NCBI RefSeq assembly: GCF_040049215.1 | Contig: NZ_JBDZDN010000003.1 | Location: 248,001-312,000, forward strand | Length of the DNA: 64,000 nucleotides | Reading direction: 5' to 3' | DNA from: Mesorhizobium_K sp040049215 | GTDB lineage: Bacteria > Pseudomonadota > Alphaproteobacteria > Rhizobiales > Rhizobiaceae | In this document: positions 36,668 through 45,169 of the stretch, piece by piece | Numbering within the stretch: position 1 is the first letter of the stretch | Layout of the letters: each line of letters begins with the position of its first letter | Translations under genes and position numbers: made by a program | The notes under the pieces: generated by a model | The model's input: only the letters and a program-made list of their open reading frames with translations | The model's database searches: none | Told to the model about the DNA's origin: nothing

Positions 36668-39600
36668 ATGGCAAGCCATATGACCGATACGACCGACAAG
36701 ATCGACTATTCGAAGACGCTATACCTGCCGCAGACGGATTTCCCGATGCGCGCCGGGCTGCCCGAAAAGGAGCCTGTCATCGTCAAGCGCTGGCAGGATA
36801 TGGGCATGTACAGGCGGCTGCGCGAGGACGCGGCCGGGCGCGAAAAATTCGTGCTGCATGACGGCCCGCCCTACGCCAACGGCAACATCCATATCGGGCA
36901 CGCGCTGAACAAGATCTTGAAGGACGTGATCACGCGCTCCTTCCAGATGCGTGGCTATGACTCGAATTACGTGCCGGGCTGGGATTGCCACGGCCTGCCT
37001 ATCGAGTGGAAGATCGAGGAAGAGAATTATCGCTCGAAGGGCAAGTCGAAGCCGGACCTTTCCGAGCCGGCTGCGATGATCGAGTTCCGCAGGGAATGCC
37101 GCGCCTATGCCGAACACTGGATCAAGGTGCAGGGCGCCGAGTTCCAGCGGCTGGGCGTCGTCGGCGATTTCGACAATCCGTATTTGACCATGGCCTATCA
37201 CGCGGAGTCGCGCATAGCCGGCGAGCTCTTGAAGTTCGCCATGTCGGGGCAGCTCTATCGCGGCTCGAAGCCGGTGATGTGGAGCGTGGTCGAGCGGACC
37301 GCGCTGGCCGAGGCCGAGATCGAATACCACGACTACGAGAGCGATACGATCTGGGTGAAGTTTCCGATTGTTGCGTACGACAAGCAGCTTGTCGCCGAAA
37401 TCAACCAACAGCAGGAAGCCGTTGTCCGTGTAGTGGCTCCTGAACTCAAGAAGGAAGATCAGGACCCACTTCAAAGTGCCGACTTGGCAAATGCCTATGT
37501 GGTGATTTGGACCACAACACCTTGGACGATTCCAGGGAACCGTGCGATTTCCTACGCAGCACGGATAAAGTACGGCCTTTTCGAGATCACCGAGGCCGAA
37601 AACGACTTCGGTCCGAAGGTTGGCGAACGCTTGGTCATTGCAGAGGGTCTTGCCGATGACTGCGCGGCCAAGGCAAAGGTGAAGCTGCGCGAGGTGTATT
37701 CCGATCTCCCGTGGTCGCTGCTTCAGTCGATTGTCTGCGCGCATCCGTTCCGAGGACTTGGCGGCGGCTACAATTTTCCGGTGCCATTGTTAGATGGCGA
37801 TCATGTCACAGACGACGCCGGCACGGGCTTCGTCCACACCGCACCGGGTCATGGCCGCGAGGACTTTGACGCGTGGATGGATGCGGCGCCCGAACTCCGC
37901 CAGCGCGGCATCGAGACGGCGATCCCCTTCACCGTCGACGATGCCGGCTATTTCACCAAGGATGTGCCGGGTTTCGGACCGGATCGCGAGGGAGGTGCTG
38001 CGCGCGTCATCGACGACAACGGCAAGAAGGGCGACGCCAACAAGGCGGTCATCGACGCGCTGATCGCGAAGAACATGCTGTTCGCGCGCGGGCGGCTGAA
38101 GCACCAGTACCCGCATAGCTGGCGCTCGAAGAAGCCGATCATCTTCCGCAACACGCCGCAATGGTTCGTCCATATGGACATGGACCTGAAGGATGGCACG
38201 ACGCTGCGCACCCGCGCGCTTGCCGCAATCGACGACACGCGTTTCGTGCCGCAGGCCGGCCAGACACGCCTGCGCGCGATGATCGAGGAGCGCCCGGACT
38301 GGGTGCTTTCGCGCCAGCGCGCCTGGGGCGTGCCGATCTGCGTCTTCGCCGATGAGGACGGCAACGTTTTGAAGGACGAGGCGGTCAACGCCCGCATCAC
38401 CGAAGCCTTCGAGCAGGAAGGCGCCGACGCATGGTTCGCCGAAGGCGCCAAGGAGCGCTTCCTCGGCAATCACGACCCCCGGAAATGGATGATGGTCAAG
38501 GACATCCTCGACGTGTGGTTCGACTCCGGCTCCACGCACGCCTTCACGCTGGAGGACCGGCCCGACCTGAAATGGCCGGCCGACGTGTATCTGGAGGGTT
38601 CGGACCAGCATCGCGGCTGGTTCCATTCCTCGCTGCTCGAAAGCTGCGGCACCAGGGGCAGGGCGCCCTACAACACGGTCGTCACCCATGGCTTCACCAT
38701 GGACGAGGAAGGCCGCAAGATGTCGAAGTCGCTAGGCAACACCGTGGTGCCGCAGGACGTCATCAAGCAGTCCGGCGCCGACATTCTGCGCCTCTGGGTG
38801 GTGACGACCGACTATTGGGAAGACCAGCGGCTCGGCAAGAACGTGCTGCAGACCAACATCGACGCCTATCGCAAGCTCAGGAACACCATCCGCTGGATGC
38901 TCGGCACGCTGGCGCATGACGACGGCTCGACGGTGCCGCTGGAGGAGATGCCGGAACTGGAGCGGCTGATGCTGCACCGGCTGGCGGAACTGGATGAAAC
39001 GGTGCGCGCTGGCTACGACGCCTTCGATTTCAAGCGCGTGGTGCGCGCGCTCAGCGATTTCATGAACGTCGAACTGTCGGCCTTCTATTTCGACATCCGC
39101 AAGGACGCGCTCTACTGCGAGGGACCGTCGAGCCTGAAGCGCAAGGCGGCCGTGCAGGTGGTGCGCCATCTGTTCGAATGCCTGGTGACGTGGCTGGCGC
39201 CGATGCTGCCTTTCACGACAGAGGAAGCCTGGCTCGAGCGCCATCCCGGCAGGGAATCGGTGCATCTGGAGCAGTTTCCCAAAATCCCGGCAGAGTGGCT
39301 GAATCCCGATCTCGAGGCCAGGTGGTACAGGATCAGGGACGTGCGGCGCGCGGTTACCGGAGCGCTCGAGATCGAGCGGGCGAGGAAGACGATCGGCTCC
39401 TCGCTGGAGGCAGTCCCGGTGGTCTATCTGGAGAATGCCGAACTGGCCAAGGCCGTCACGGGCGCGGATATGGCCGAGATCGCCATCACCAGCGGCTGGG
39501 AAATCGGCAACGGGCAGGCGGCCGCCGCTGCCTTCACCCTGCCGGACGTGCCCGGCGTGGCGGTGGTCGTCGAGAAGGCGGAGGAGCGCGGCCTGCGGAA

Positions 39601-39715
39601 GTGCGCGCGTTCCTGGCGCTATACTGCAGATGTCGGTTCCGATCCGGAGTTCCCCGAGGTTTCGGCCCGGGACGCCCAGGTGTTGCACGAATTGCAGGCT
39701 CTGGGACGGCTCTGA
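36668..39715 (+). CDS. ileS: Isoleucyl-tRNA synthetase
   Basis: The protein has 1015 residues, a class I synthetase. HIGH is HIGH at 75-78 and KMSKS at 684-688. The CP1 editing domain (about 235-380) has WTTTPWTIPGNRAI and GTGFVHTAPGHG. The C-terminal region lacks the usual four-cysteine zinc site; only one Cys is seen (KCARSWR). ATG 36668 and ATG 36680 both fit; an earlier ATG at 36626 adds unlikely residues. The segment at about 37370-37800, within CP1, is less GC-rich (by hand 47-57% in 60-nt lines) than the flanks. Stands alone as an operon. Confidence 0.96.
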   Translation: MASHMTDTTDKIDYSKTLYLPQTDFPMRAGLPEKEPVIVKRWQDMGMYRRLREDAAGREKFVLHDGPPYANGNIHIGHALNKILKDVITRSFQMRGYDSNYVPGWDCHGLPIEWKIEEENYRSKGKSKPDLSEPAAMIEFRRECRAYAEHWIKVQGAEFQRLGVVGDFDNPYLTMAYHAESRIAGELLKFAMSGQLYRGSKPVMWSVVERTALAEAEIEYHDYESDTIWVKFPIVAYDKQLVAEINQQQEAVVRVVAPELKKEDQDPLQSADLANAYVVIWTTTPWTIPGNRAISYAARIKYGLFEITEAENDFGPKVGERLVIAEGLADDCAAKAKVKLREVYSDLPWSLLQSIVCAHPFRGLGGGYNFPVPLLDGDHVTDDAGTGFVHTAPGHGREDFDAWMDAAPELRQRGIETAIPFTVDDAGYFTKDVPGFGPDREGGAARVIDDNGKKGDANKAVIDALIAKNMLFARGRLKHQYPHSWRSKKPIIFRNTPQWFVHMDMDLKDGTTLRTRALAAIDDTRFVPQAGQTRLRAMIEERPDWVLSRQRAWGVPICVFADEDGNVLKDEAVNARITEAFEQEGADAWFAEGAKERFLGNHDPRKWMMVKDILDVWFDSGSTHAFTLEDRPDLKWPADVYLEGSDQHRGWFHSSLLESCGTRGRAPYNTVVTHGFTMDEEGRKMSKSLGNTVVPQDVIKQSGADILRLWVVTTDYWEDQRLGKNVLQTNIDAYRKLRNTIRWMLGTLAHDDGSTVPLEEMPELERLMLHRLAELDETVRAGYDAFDFKRVVRALSDFMNVELSAFYFDIRKDALYCEGPSSLKRKAAVQVVRHLFECLVTWLAPMLPFTTEEAWLERHPGRESVHLEQFPKIPAEWLNPDLEARWYRIRDVRRAVTGALEIERARKTIGSSLEAVPVVYLENAELAKAVTGADMAEIAITSGWEIGNGQAAAAAFTLPDVPGVAVVVEKAEERGLRKCARSWRYTADVGSDPEFPEVSARDAQVLHELQALGRL

Positions 39716-39729
39716 CGCAGTGTAGGAAT

Positions 39730-39750
39730 GCCGCGCCCCCGGGGCGCGGC
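39730..39750 (+). terminator. GC-only hairpin after ileS
   Basis: GCCGCGCCCC (39730-39739) and GGGGCGCGGC (39741-39750) are perfect complements with one nt between. A second short inverted repeat, GGCCCC/GGGCC, follows at about 39754-39769. No T-run, so it is a possible Rho-aided or 3'-protecting structure for ileS. Confidence 0.45.
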
Positions 39751-39914
39751 TAGGCCCCGGTTCGGGCCGGTCGTTGCCCTTGACGGACGCTTAAGGTAAA
39801 CAGCGGATATTCCGGCAGACAAATTGTCGCCGGATTTCCGTCGGATATGCGCTAACGCATGGCCGGAATGTTGTCCGGTCGATGGAGAGGCGGTTTTCAG
39901 TGGGACTGGTGCTT

Positions 39915-40604
39915 ATGAGTGAACGAAATGGCGCACGCGCGTTGCTGGTTGCGCCGCTTCTCGTTTCGGGCCTTCTCGTGTCGGGCTGCATGAGCTCGCC
40001 GACCTATGGCACGGGCACGACGCAGACCAAGCAGCTCACCACCGATGTCAGCACCATGTTCTCGCTGAAGCCAAAAAGGGCGAACGCCGAATACGCGCCC
40101 CGTCCCGAATTGGTGAAGCCGACGACGCCGACGACCGAATTGCCTCCGCCGCAGGAAAACATCGTGGCATCCGCCGGCGACCAGTGGCCCGAATCGCCCG
40201 AGCAGCGGCGCGCCCGCATTCGCGCCGACGCGACCGAGAACAGGGACAAGCAGGGCTGGGAACCCGAGGTGATCAACGATCTCAGCCTTGAGCAGGAAAC
40301 CCAGTCCGCGGCAGTGGGCACTTCAGACCGCGCCACCGAGTCAGGCGTCGCGGCAGCCGGCAAAGCGGAAGACCTGAACAAGAAGGGCGCAGAGGCCCGG
40401 CAGAGGCTTGCCGCGAGCAAGCAAGGCAGCCCGACCGTGCGCCGTACCCTGACCGAGCCGCCGATCGAATATCGCCAGCCGATCCCCACCGCCCCGGCCG
40501 ACGAACTCGGCGAGGATGAATACAAGAAGCAGCGCAGGCTGAAAGCCGAGGCCCGCAAGGCGGCCGGAGACACGAGCTGGCGGGATTTGATTCCCTGGCT
40601 CTAG
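39915..40604 (+). CDS. Putative lipoprotein of unknown function
   Basis: The protein has 229 residues. The signal peptide ends in the lipobox LVSGC near residue 25. The mature part is polar, with proline- and charged-residue-rich linkers and no clear fold (TTPTTELPPPQEN, KKGAEARQRLAAS), and ends DTSWRDLIPWL. This kind of protein is conserved in Rhizobiales without an assigned role. ATG 39915 is preferred to 39882 because the signal peptide begins there. Its downstream neighbour tadA is on the other strand. Confidence 0.65.
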   Translation: MSERNGARALLVAPLLVSGLLVSGCMSSPTYGTGTTQTKQLTTDVSTMFSLKPKRANAEYAPRPELVKPTTPTTELPPPQENIVASAGDQWPESPEQRRARIRADATENRDKQGWEPEVINDLSLEQETQSAAVGTSDRATESGVAAAGKAEDLNKKGAEARQRLAASKQGSPTVRRTLTEPPIEYRQPIPTAPADELGEDEYKKQRRLKAEARKAAGDTSWRDLIPWL

Positions 40605-40627
40605 CCTGAAGCTCGGCACAGTCCTGG

Positions 40628-41086
40628 TTAAGTTGATCGCCTGTCTCGAAAAAAGCGCTTCAGCATTTCCGACGATCTGGCCTCGTCGAACCCGGAATAG
40701 ACCTCCGGCGCATGATGGCATGTCGGCGCGGCGAAGAAGCGCACGCCGCTGACCACCGCGCCTCCCTTTTCGTCCACCGCTCCGAAATAGAGCCGGTGTA
40801 TGCGGGCGAACGAGATGGCGCCAGCACACATCGTGCAGGGTTCCAGCGTGACGTAGAGGTCCGAAAGACCGAGGCGCTCCGAGGACAGCTTTCGCGAGGC
40901 TTCCCGGATCACCAGCAGTTCCGCGTGCGCGGTCGCATCCGACAGTTCGCGGGTTCGGTTGCCTGCGCGGGCGACGATCTCGCCGGCATTGACGAGCACT
41001 GCGCCGATCGGCACCTCGCCGCGCGCGCCGGCCGCCTCGGCCTCGTCAAGCGCTGCACCCATGAAATCCGTGCGGCCGGAATTCAA
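40628..41086 (-). CDS. tadA: tRNA-specific adenosine-34 deaminase
   Basis: The protein has 152 residues. It converts A34 to inosine in tRNA-Arg(ACG). The zinc site is intact: the HAE motif (DATAHAELLVI) with catalytic Glu, and PCTMCAGAISFARI with both cysteines. ATG 41086 gives the usual length. An in-frame ATG at 41062 is possible. It diverges from rluB, with 64 nt between. Confidence 0.93.
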   Translation of the reverse strand: MNSGRTDFMGAALDEAEAAGARGEVPIGAVLVNAGEIVARAGNRTRELSDATAHAELLVIREASRKLSSERLGLSDLYVTLEPCTMCAGAISFARIHRLYFGAVDEKGGAVVSGVRFFAAPTCHHAPEVYSGFDEARSSEMLKRFFRDRRST

Positions 41087-41150
41087 GCTCTATTTCCTCG
41101 CAAGCCCGGAACGATCCTGTTATCTACGCGCGCAAAGAGGCAAAGGCCAC

Positions 41151-43139
41151 ATGGACGACGACCGAAAAAAATTCCCGCGCAAGAACGGACCGAGACCGAC
41201 CGGACAAGGGCGAGCGACGGATGGGCCGCGTTCGGGCAAGCCCGACTTCGGCAAGAAGCCTTTTCGTGCCGGCGGCGCGAAAAAGCCTTTCGTGAAAAAA
41301 CCTTTCGCGGAAAGGCCGCAGGCGGGCGATCGCCCCAAGCGGCAGTTCGACCAGGACGCCCGGCCGCGCGATGGCGAGGCGAGAGCCGAAAGGGCGGCGG
41401 GGCCGTTCAAGGCCGGCCCGCGCCCCGACAGGAAGCCGTTCGAAAAGCGCGAGCGTCCGGCCGGAGAGCGCAAGCCCTATGCCGAGCGCGGCGAGCGCAA
41501 GCCATATGTGCCGCGGCCTGAAGGCGACCAGCGCCCGAAGCGCGAATTCACGCCGCGCCCGCGCCGCGACGGCGAGGGATTTCAGCGACGCGAGCGTCCC
41601 GCGGGTGATGCCCCAGCCAGCAGGGAGGGCACGCGCTCCTTCGCAACCAAAAGCCACGAGGGTCAGCGTCGTTCGTATGGCATGAAGAGCCATGAAGACG
41701 GCGACCGCAAGCCTTTCGTCAAACGAGCCGGTGTGGTCGAGGAAGCCCCCGGCGAGCGCATCGCCAAACGGCTGGCCCGCGCGGGCATCGCTTCGCGGCG
41801 CGATGCCGAAGAGCTGATCGCGGCCGGGCGGGTCAGGGTCAACGGCCTCAAGCTTGAGTCGCCAGCTTTCAACGTCATGCCTGACGATACGATCGAGGTC
41901 GATGGCACCGCGATCCCGGCGATCGAACGCACACGGCTCTTTCTGTTCCACAAGCCTGCCGGTCTGGTGACGACCAACCGCGATCCGGAAGGCCGCAAGA
42001 CCGTTTTCGACGTTCTGCCCACGGACCTGCCGAGGCTTATGACCATCGGCCGGCTCGACATCAACACGGAAGGCCTGCTGCTGCTCACCAATGACGGCGG
42101 CCTGTCGCGCGTGCTGGAACTGCCGGCGACCGGATGGCTGAGGCGCTACCGCGTGCGCGTTCACGGCAAGGTCGAGGAGAAGGCGCTTGCCGGGCTGAAG
42201 GACGGCATCGCGGTCGATGGCGTCTTCTATGGCTCGATCGAAGCTGCGCTCGACCGGGAGCAGGGCAGCAACGCCTGGCTCACCATCGGCCTGCGCGAGG
42301 GCAAGAACCGCGAGGTGAAGAACATCCTCGGCGCGCTGGGGCTGGACGTGTCGCGGCTGATTCGCATTTCCTACGGGCCGTTCCAGCTCGGCGACCTGCC
42401 CGAAGGCCATGTGCAGGAGATCAAGGGTCGCCTGTTGCGCGACCAGCTCGGCGAGCGGCTGATCGAAGAGTCGGGCGCCAATTTCGAGGCTCCGGTGGTC
42501 AACCAGTTCCCCAACCAGCCGGTCAAGCGCGCGCCCGAGCCGAAAGCGGCGGAACCCGGCGAGCGGCCGAAGATCGTGCGCGACGGCGAGCGCGGCAGGA
42601 TCGGCGAGGGTGGCCTGATCAAGAAGCGCCAGCGCCGTGAGAACACGCGCGACGAGGCGCTGGGCAAGCTGTCCACGTCAAGGCCGGACCGGCCGAAATT
42701 CGATCGCGGAGACAGGCCGGAACGGCCGAAGCTGGAGCGCGGCGAGAGGCCGGTGCGTACAGGCAAATTCGGCGACAGGCCCGACCGCTTCGCGACATTC
42801 GCGGACAAGCCCGGGGCAAAGCCGACGCGCGCTGGCAAGAAACCCGAACGCGAGCAGCGCCCGATCGAGCCGCCCGGTCAGCGCAAGGCGAATGTCTGGA
42901 TGGCGCCTGGCGCCAGGCCGATCGGCGCCGGCCGCGCTGCCGCCGAGAAGGCGGAGGTAGAGGCCAGGCGCGCCGCCAAGAAGCAGGCATATGGCAAGCC
43001 GGGCGGAAAACCGGGATTTGGCAAGCCGCGCGGCGAGCGGCCGCAAGGTGATCGGACCCAACGCGACAGGCCAGATGGCGGCAAGGGCGGGCCAAGAGGA
43101 CCGCGCACGGGCGGAAAAGATGCGGATCGTCGGCGGTGA
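41151..43139 (+). CDS. rluB: Ribosomal large subunit pseudouridine synthase (RluB/RsuA family) with long low-complexity tails
   Basis: The protein has 662 residues, more than twice the usual 240-300. Residues 1 to about 200 are low-complexity, rich in Arg, Pro, Lys and Gly (KPFVKKPFAERPQ). An S4 RNA-binding domain lies near 203-250 (RIAKRLARAGIASRRDAEELIAAGRV). The catalytic domain holds GRLDINTEGLLLLTNDG near 300-316 with the active-site Asp. A second disordered tail follows from about 450 to the end, with repeated RPDRPKFDRG- and RPERPKLERG-like units. It should make pseudouridine in 23S rRNA; RluB is likelier than RluE/F but unproven. It overlaps rsmD by 20 nt. Confidence 0.85.
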   Translation: MDDDRKKFPRKNGPRPTGQGRATDGPRSGKPDFGKKPFRAGGAKKPFVKKPFAERPQAGDRPKRQFDQDARPRDGEARAERAAGPFKAGPRPDRKPFEKRERPAGERKPYAERGERKPYVPRPEGDQRPKREFTPRPRRDGEGFQRRERPAGDAPASREGTRSFATKSHEGQRRSYGMKSHEDGDRKPFVKRAGVVEEAPGERIAKRLARAGIASRRDAEELIAAGRVRVNGLKLESPAFNVMPDDTIEVDGTAIPAIERTRLFLFHKPAGLVTTNRDPEGRKTVFDVLPTDLPRLMTIGRLDINTEGLLLLTNDGGLSRVLELPATGWLRRYRVRVHGKVEEKALAGLKDGIAVDGVFYGSIEAALDREQGSNAWLTIGLREGKNREVKNILGALGLDVSRLIRISYGPFQLGDLPEGHVQEIKGRLLRDQLGERLIEESGANFEAPVVNQFPNQPVKRAPEPKAAEPGERPKIVRDGERGRIGEGGLIKKRQRRENTRDEALGKLSTSRPDRPKFDRGDRPERPKLERGERPVRTGKFGDRPDRFATFADKPGAKPTRAGKKPEREQRPIEPPGQRKANVWMAPGARPIGAGRAAAEKAEVEARRAAKKQAYGKPGGKPGFGKPRGERPQGDRTQRDRPDGGKGGPRGPRTGGKDADRRR

Positions 43140-43680
43140 GTTCCGCGGCAGGCCGTTGGCCGCGCCGCACAGCCAGTCGATACGTCCGACCACCGACCGC
43201 ACGCGCGAGGCCGTGTTCAATGTGCTCGCGCATCGCTTCCCCGAAAAGCTCGAAGGCGCGCGCGTGCTCGACCTCTTCGCCGGAACCGGCGCGCTTGGGC
43301 TCGAAGCGCTTTCGCGCGGCGCCGCGCATTGCCTGTTCATCGAGGAATCGGCCGAAGGGCGCGGCCTGATTCGCACCAATGTCGAAGCCTTCGGCCTGCA
43401 GGGCCGCACCAAGATATTCCGGCGCGATGCGACGGGGCTTGGAGATGCCGGCACGATCGCGCCGTTCGGGCTGGTCTTTGCCGACCCGCCCTATGGCAAG
43501 GGACTCGGCGAGGCGGCGCTGCGCTCAGCGCTCAGGGGCGGCTGGTTGCTGCCGGACGCGCTCTGCGTCGTGGAAGAGGCCGCTTCGGCGCATTTCGAAC
43601 CCGGCGACGGATTTTCAGTCCTGGACGAGCGCGGCTACGGCGACACGGTGGTTCGCTTCGTTGCAGCGTTGGCGGCATGA
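43120..43680 (+). CDS. rsmD: 16S rRNA (guanine-966-N2)-methyltransferase
   Basis: The protein has 186 residues. It methylates G966 of 16S rRNA with SAM. The SAM-binding motif I is DLFAGTGALGLEAL and motif IV is FADPPYG. The start MRIVGGEFRGRPL is typical, so ATG 43120 is used even though it lies within the last codons of rluB. The two RNA-modification genes overlap by 20 nt and are cotranscribed. Confidence 0.95.
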   Translation: MRIVGGEFRGRPLAAPHSQSIRPTTDRTREAVFNVLAHRFPEKLEGARVLDLFAGTGALGLEALSRGAAHCLFIEESAEGRGLIRTNVEAFGLQGRTKIFRRDATGLGDAGTIAPFGLVFADPPYGKGLGEAALRSALRGGWLLPDALCVVEEAASAHFEPGDGFSVLDERGYGDTVVRFVAALAA

Positions 43681-43785
43681 CGCCGCTCGCCTTGAGTTTG
43701 GCCTCTTTGCCGCCCAGATGACCAACAATTAACTAACGGCGGTTGTCCGCCCGCTGTAGTTTGGGCGGAGATCATTGGAGCACGG

Positions 43786-45168
43786 ATGGCATTGAAAGTC
43801 CGATTGAGGCGGCAGTTTCTGAACGTTGTGCTGGTATTGATTCTGGCTGCCGGCCCGGCGTGGGCGGACGCGCCCGTCGACAAGGCGCCTGTCGAGAGCA
43901 AGATCTCCAGCTTCCTGCTCGACAATGGGATGGAGGTCGTCGTGATCCCCGACCGGCGCGCGCCGATCGTCACCCACATGGTCTGGTACAAGGTCGGCAG
44001 CGCCGACGAGCCGCCAGGAAAATCGGGCATCGCGCACTTCTTCGAGCACCTGATGTTCAAAGGTACGGCCAGGCACAAGGCCGGCGAGTTCGGCGCCAGG
44101 ATCGCCGAGATCGGCGGCAGCGAGAACGCCTTCACCTCCGACGACTACACCGCGTATTTCCAGACCGTGCCGCCCGAGGCGCTTGAGACTATGATGGAAT
44201 ACGAGGCCGACCGGATGCGCAACCTGATCCTGACCGACGCGGTGATCGGGCCCGAGCGCGACGTCGTGCTGGAGGAGCGCGGCTCGCGCATCGAGAACAG
44301 TCCGGAGTCGCTGCTTGCCGAGGAAATCGACGCCACGCTCTACCAGAACCATCCCTACCGCATCCCGGTGATCGGCTGGATGCACGAGATGGAAAAGCTC
44401 AACCGCACCGACGCGGTGGCCTTCTACGACCGCTACTACGCGCCCAACAACGCGATTCTGATCGTCGCGGGCGACGTCGACGCAGGGGACGTGCGCATGC
44501 TTGCGGAGAAGACCTATGGCAAGGTCCCCCGCGGACCTGACCTGCCGCCGCGCATCCGTCCGACCGAGCCGGAGCAGAACACGGCGCGCACGGTGACGCT
44601 GGCCGATCCGCGCGTTTCGGTGCCGAGTTTCTCGCGGTCATGGCTGGTTCCTTCCTATCATGCCGCCGAGCCCGGTGAGGCGGAGGCGCTGGACCTTCTC
44701 TCGGAAATACTGGGCGGAGGAAATCGCAGCCGGATCTATCAGGCTTTGGTGGTGAAGTCGGGCATCGCCTCGTCGGCTGGCGCATACTACGACGGCTCGA
44801 AGCTGGACGAGACGGCCTTCACCGTCTACGGCGCGCCGCGCGGCACGGCAAAGCTGGACGAGGTGCAGGCCGCGATCGATGTCGAGATCGCGCTCATCGC
44901 CAAGGACGGCGTGAGCGAAAAGGAGCTGGAGAGCGCCAGGAACCGTTTCCTGCGGTCGATGATCTTCGCGCGCGACAACCAGGCATCGATGGCCAATCTC
45001 TATGGCACCGCGCTCGCCACCGGCAGCGCCATGAAGGATATCGAGGAATGGCCCGATCGCATCAGGAAGGTGACCGCGGCCGACATCCAGAAGGTCGCGG
45101 CGAAATACCTGGCCGGCGACCACTCCGTGACGGGCCTTCTCCTGCCCTCAGAGCCGGTGCAGAACTGA
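43786..45168 (+). CDS. M16 family zinc peptidase, catalytic subunit
   Basis: The protein has 460 residues. A signal-peptide-like N-terminus (residues about 10-27, ending AWA) suggests a periplasmic location. The inverted zinc motif HFFEH is at 84-88, with a third ligand Glu about 76 residues further (in ERDVVLEER). It is an active M16B-type metallopeptidase, paired with the next gene. A GGAG lies before ATG 43786. The two subunits probably form a heterodimer that degrades peptides. Confidence 0.9.
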   Translation: MALKVRLRRQFLNVVLVLILAAGPAWADAPVDKAPVESKISSFLLDNGMEVVVIPDRRAPIVTHMVWYKVGSADEPPGKSGIAHFFEHLMFKGTARHKAGEFGARIAEIGGSENAFTSDDYTAYFQTVPPEALETMMEYEADRMRNLILTDAVIGPERDVVLEERGSRIENSPESLLAEEIDATLYQNHPYRIPVIGWMHEMEKLNRTDAVAFYDRYYAPNNAILIVAGDVDAGDVRMLAEKTYGKVPRGPDLPPRIRPTEPEQNTARTVTLADPRVSVPSFSRSWLVPSYHAAEPGEAEALDLLSEILGGGNRSRIYQALVVKSGIASSAGAYYDGSKLDETAFTVYGAPRGTAKLDEVQAAIDVEIALIAKDGVSEKELESARNRFLRSMIFARDNQASMANLYGTALATGSAMKDIEEWPDRIRKVTAADIQKVAAKYLAGDHSVTGLLLPSEPVQN

Positions 45169-45169
45169 C

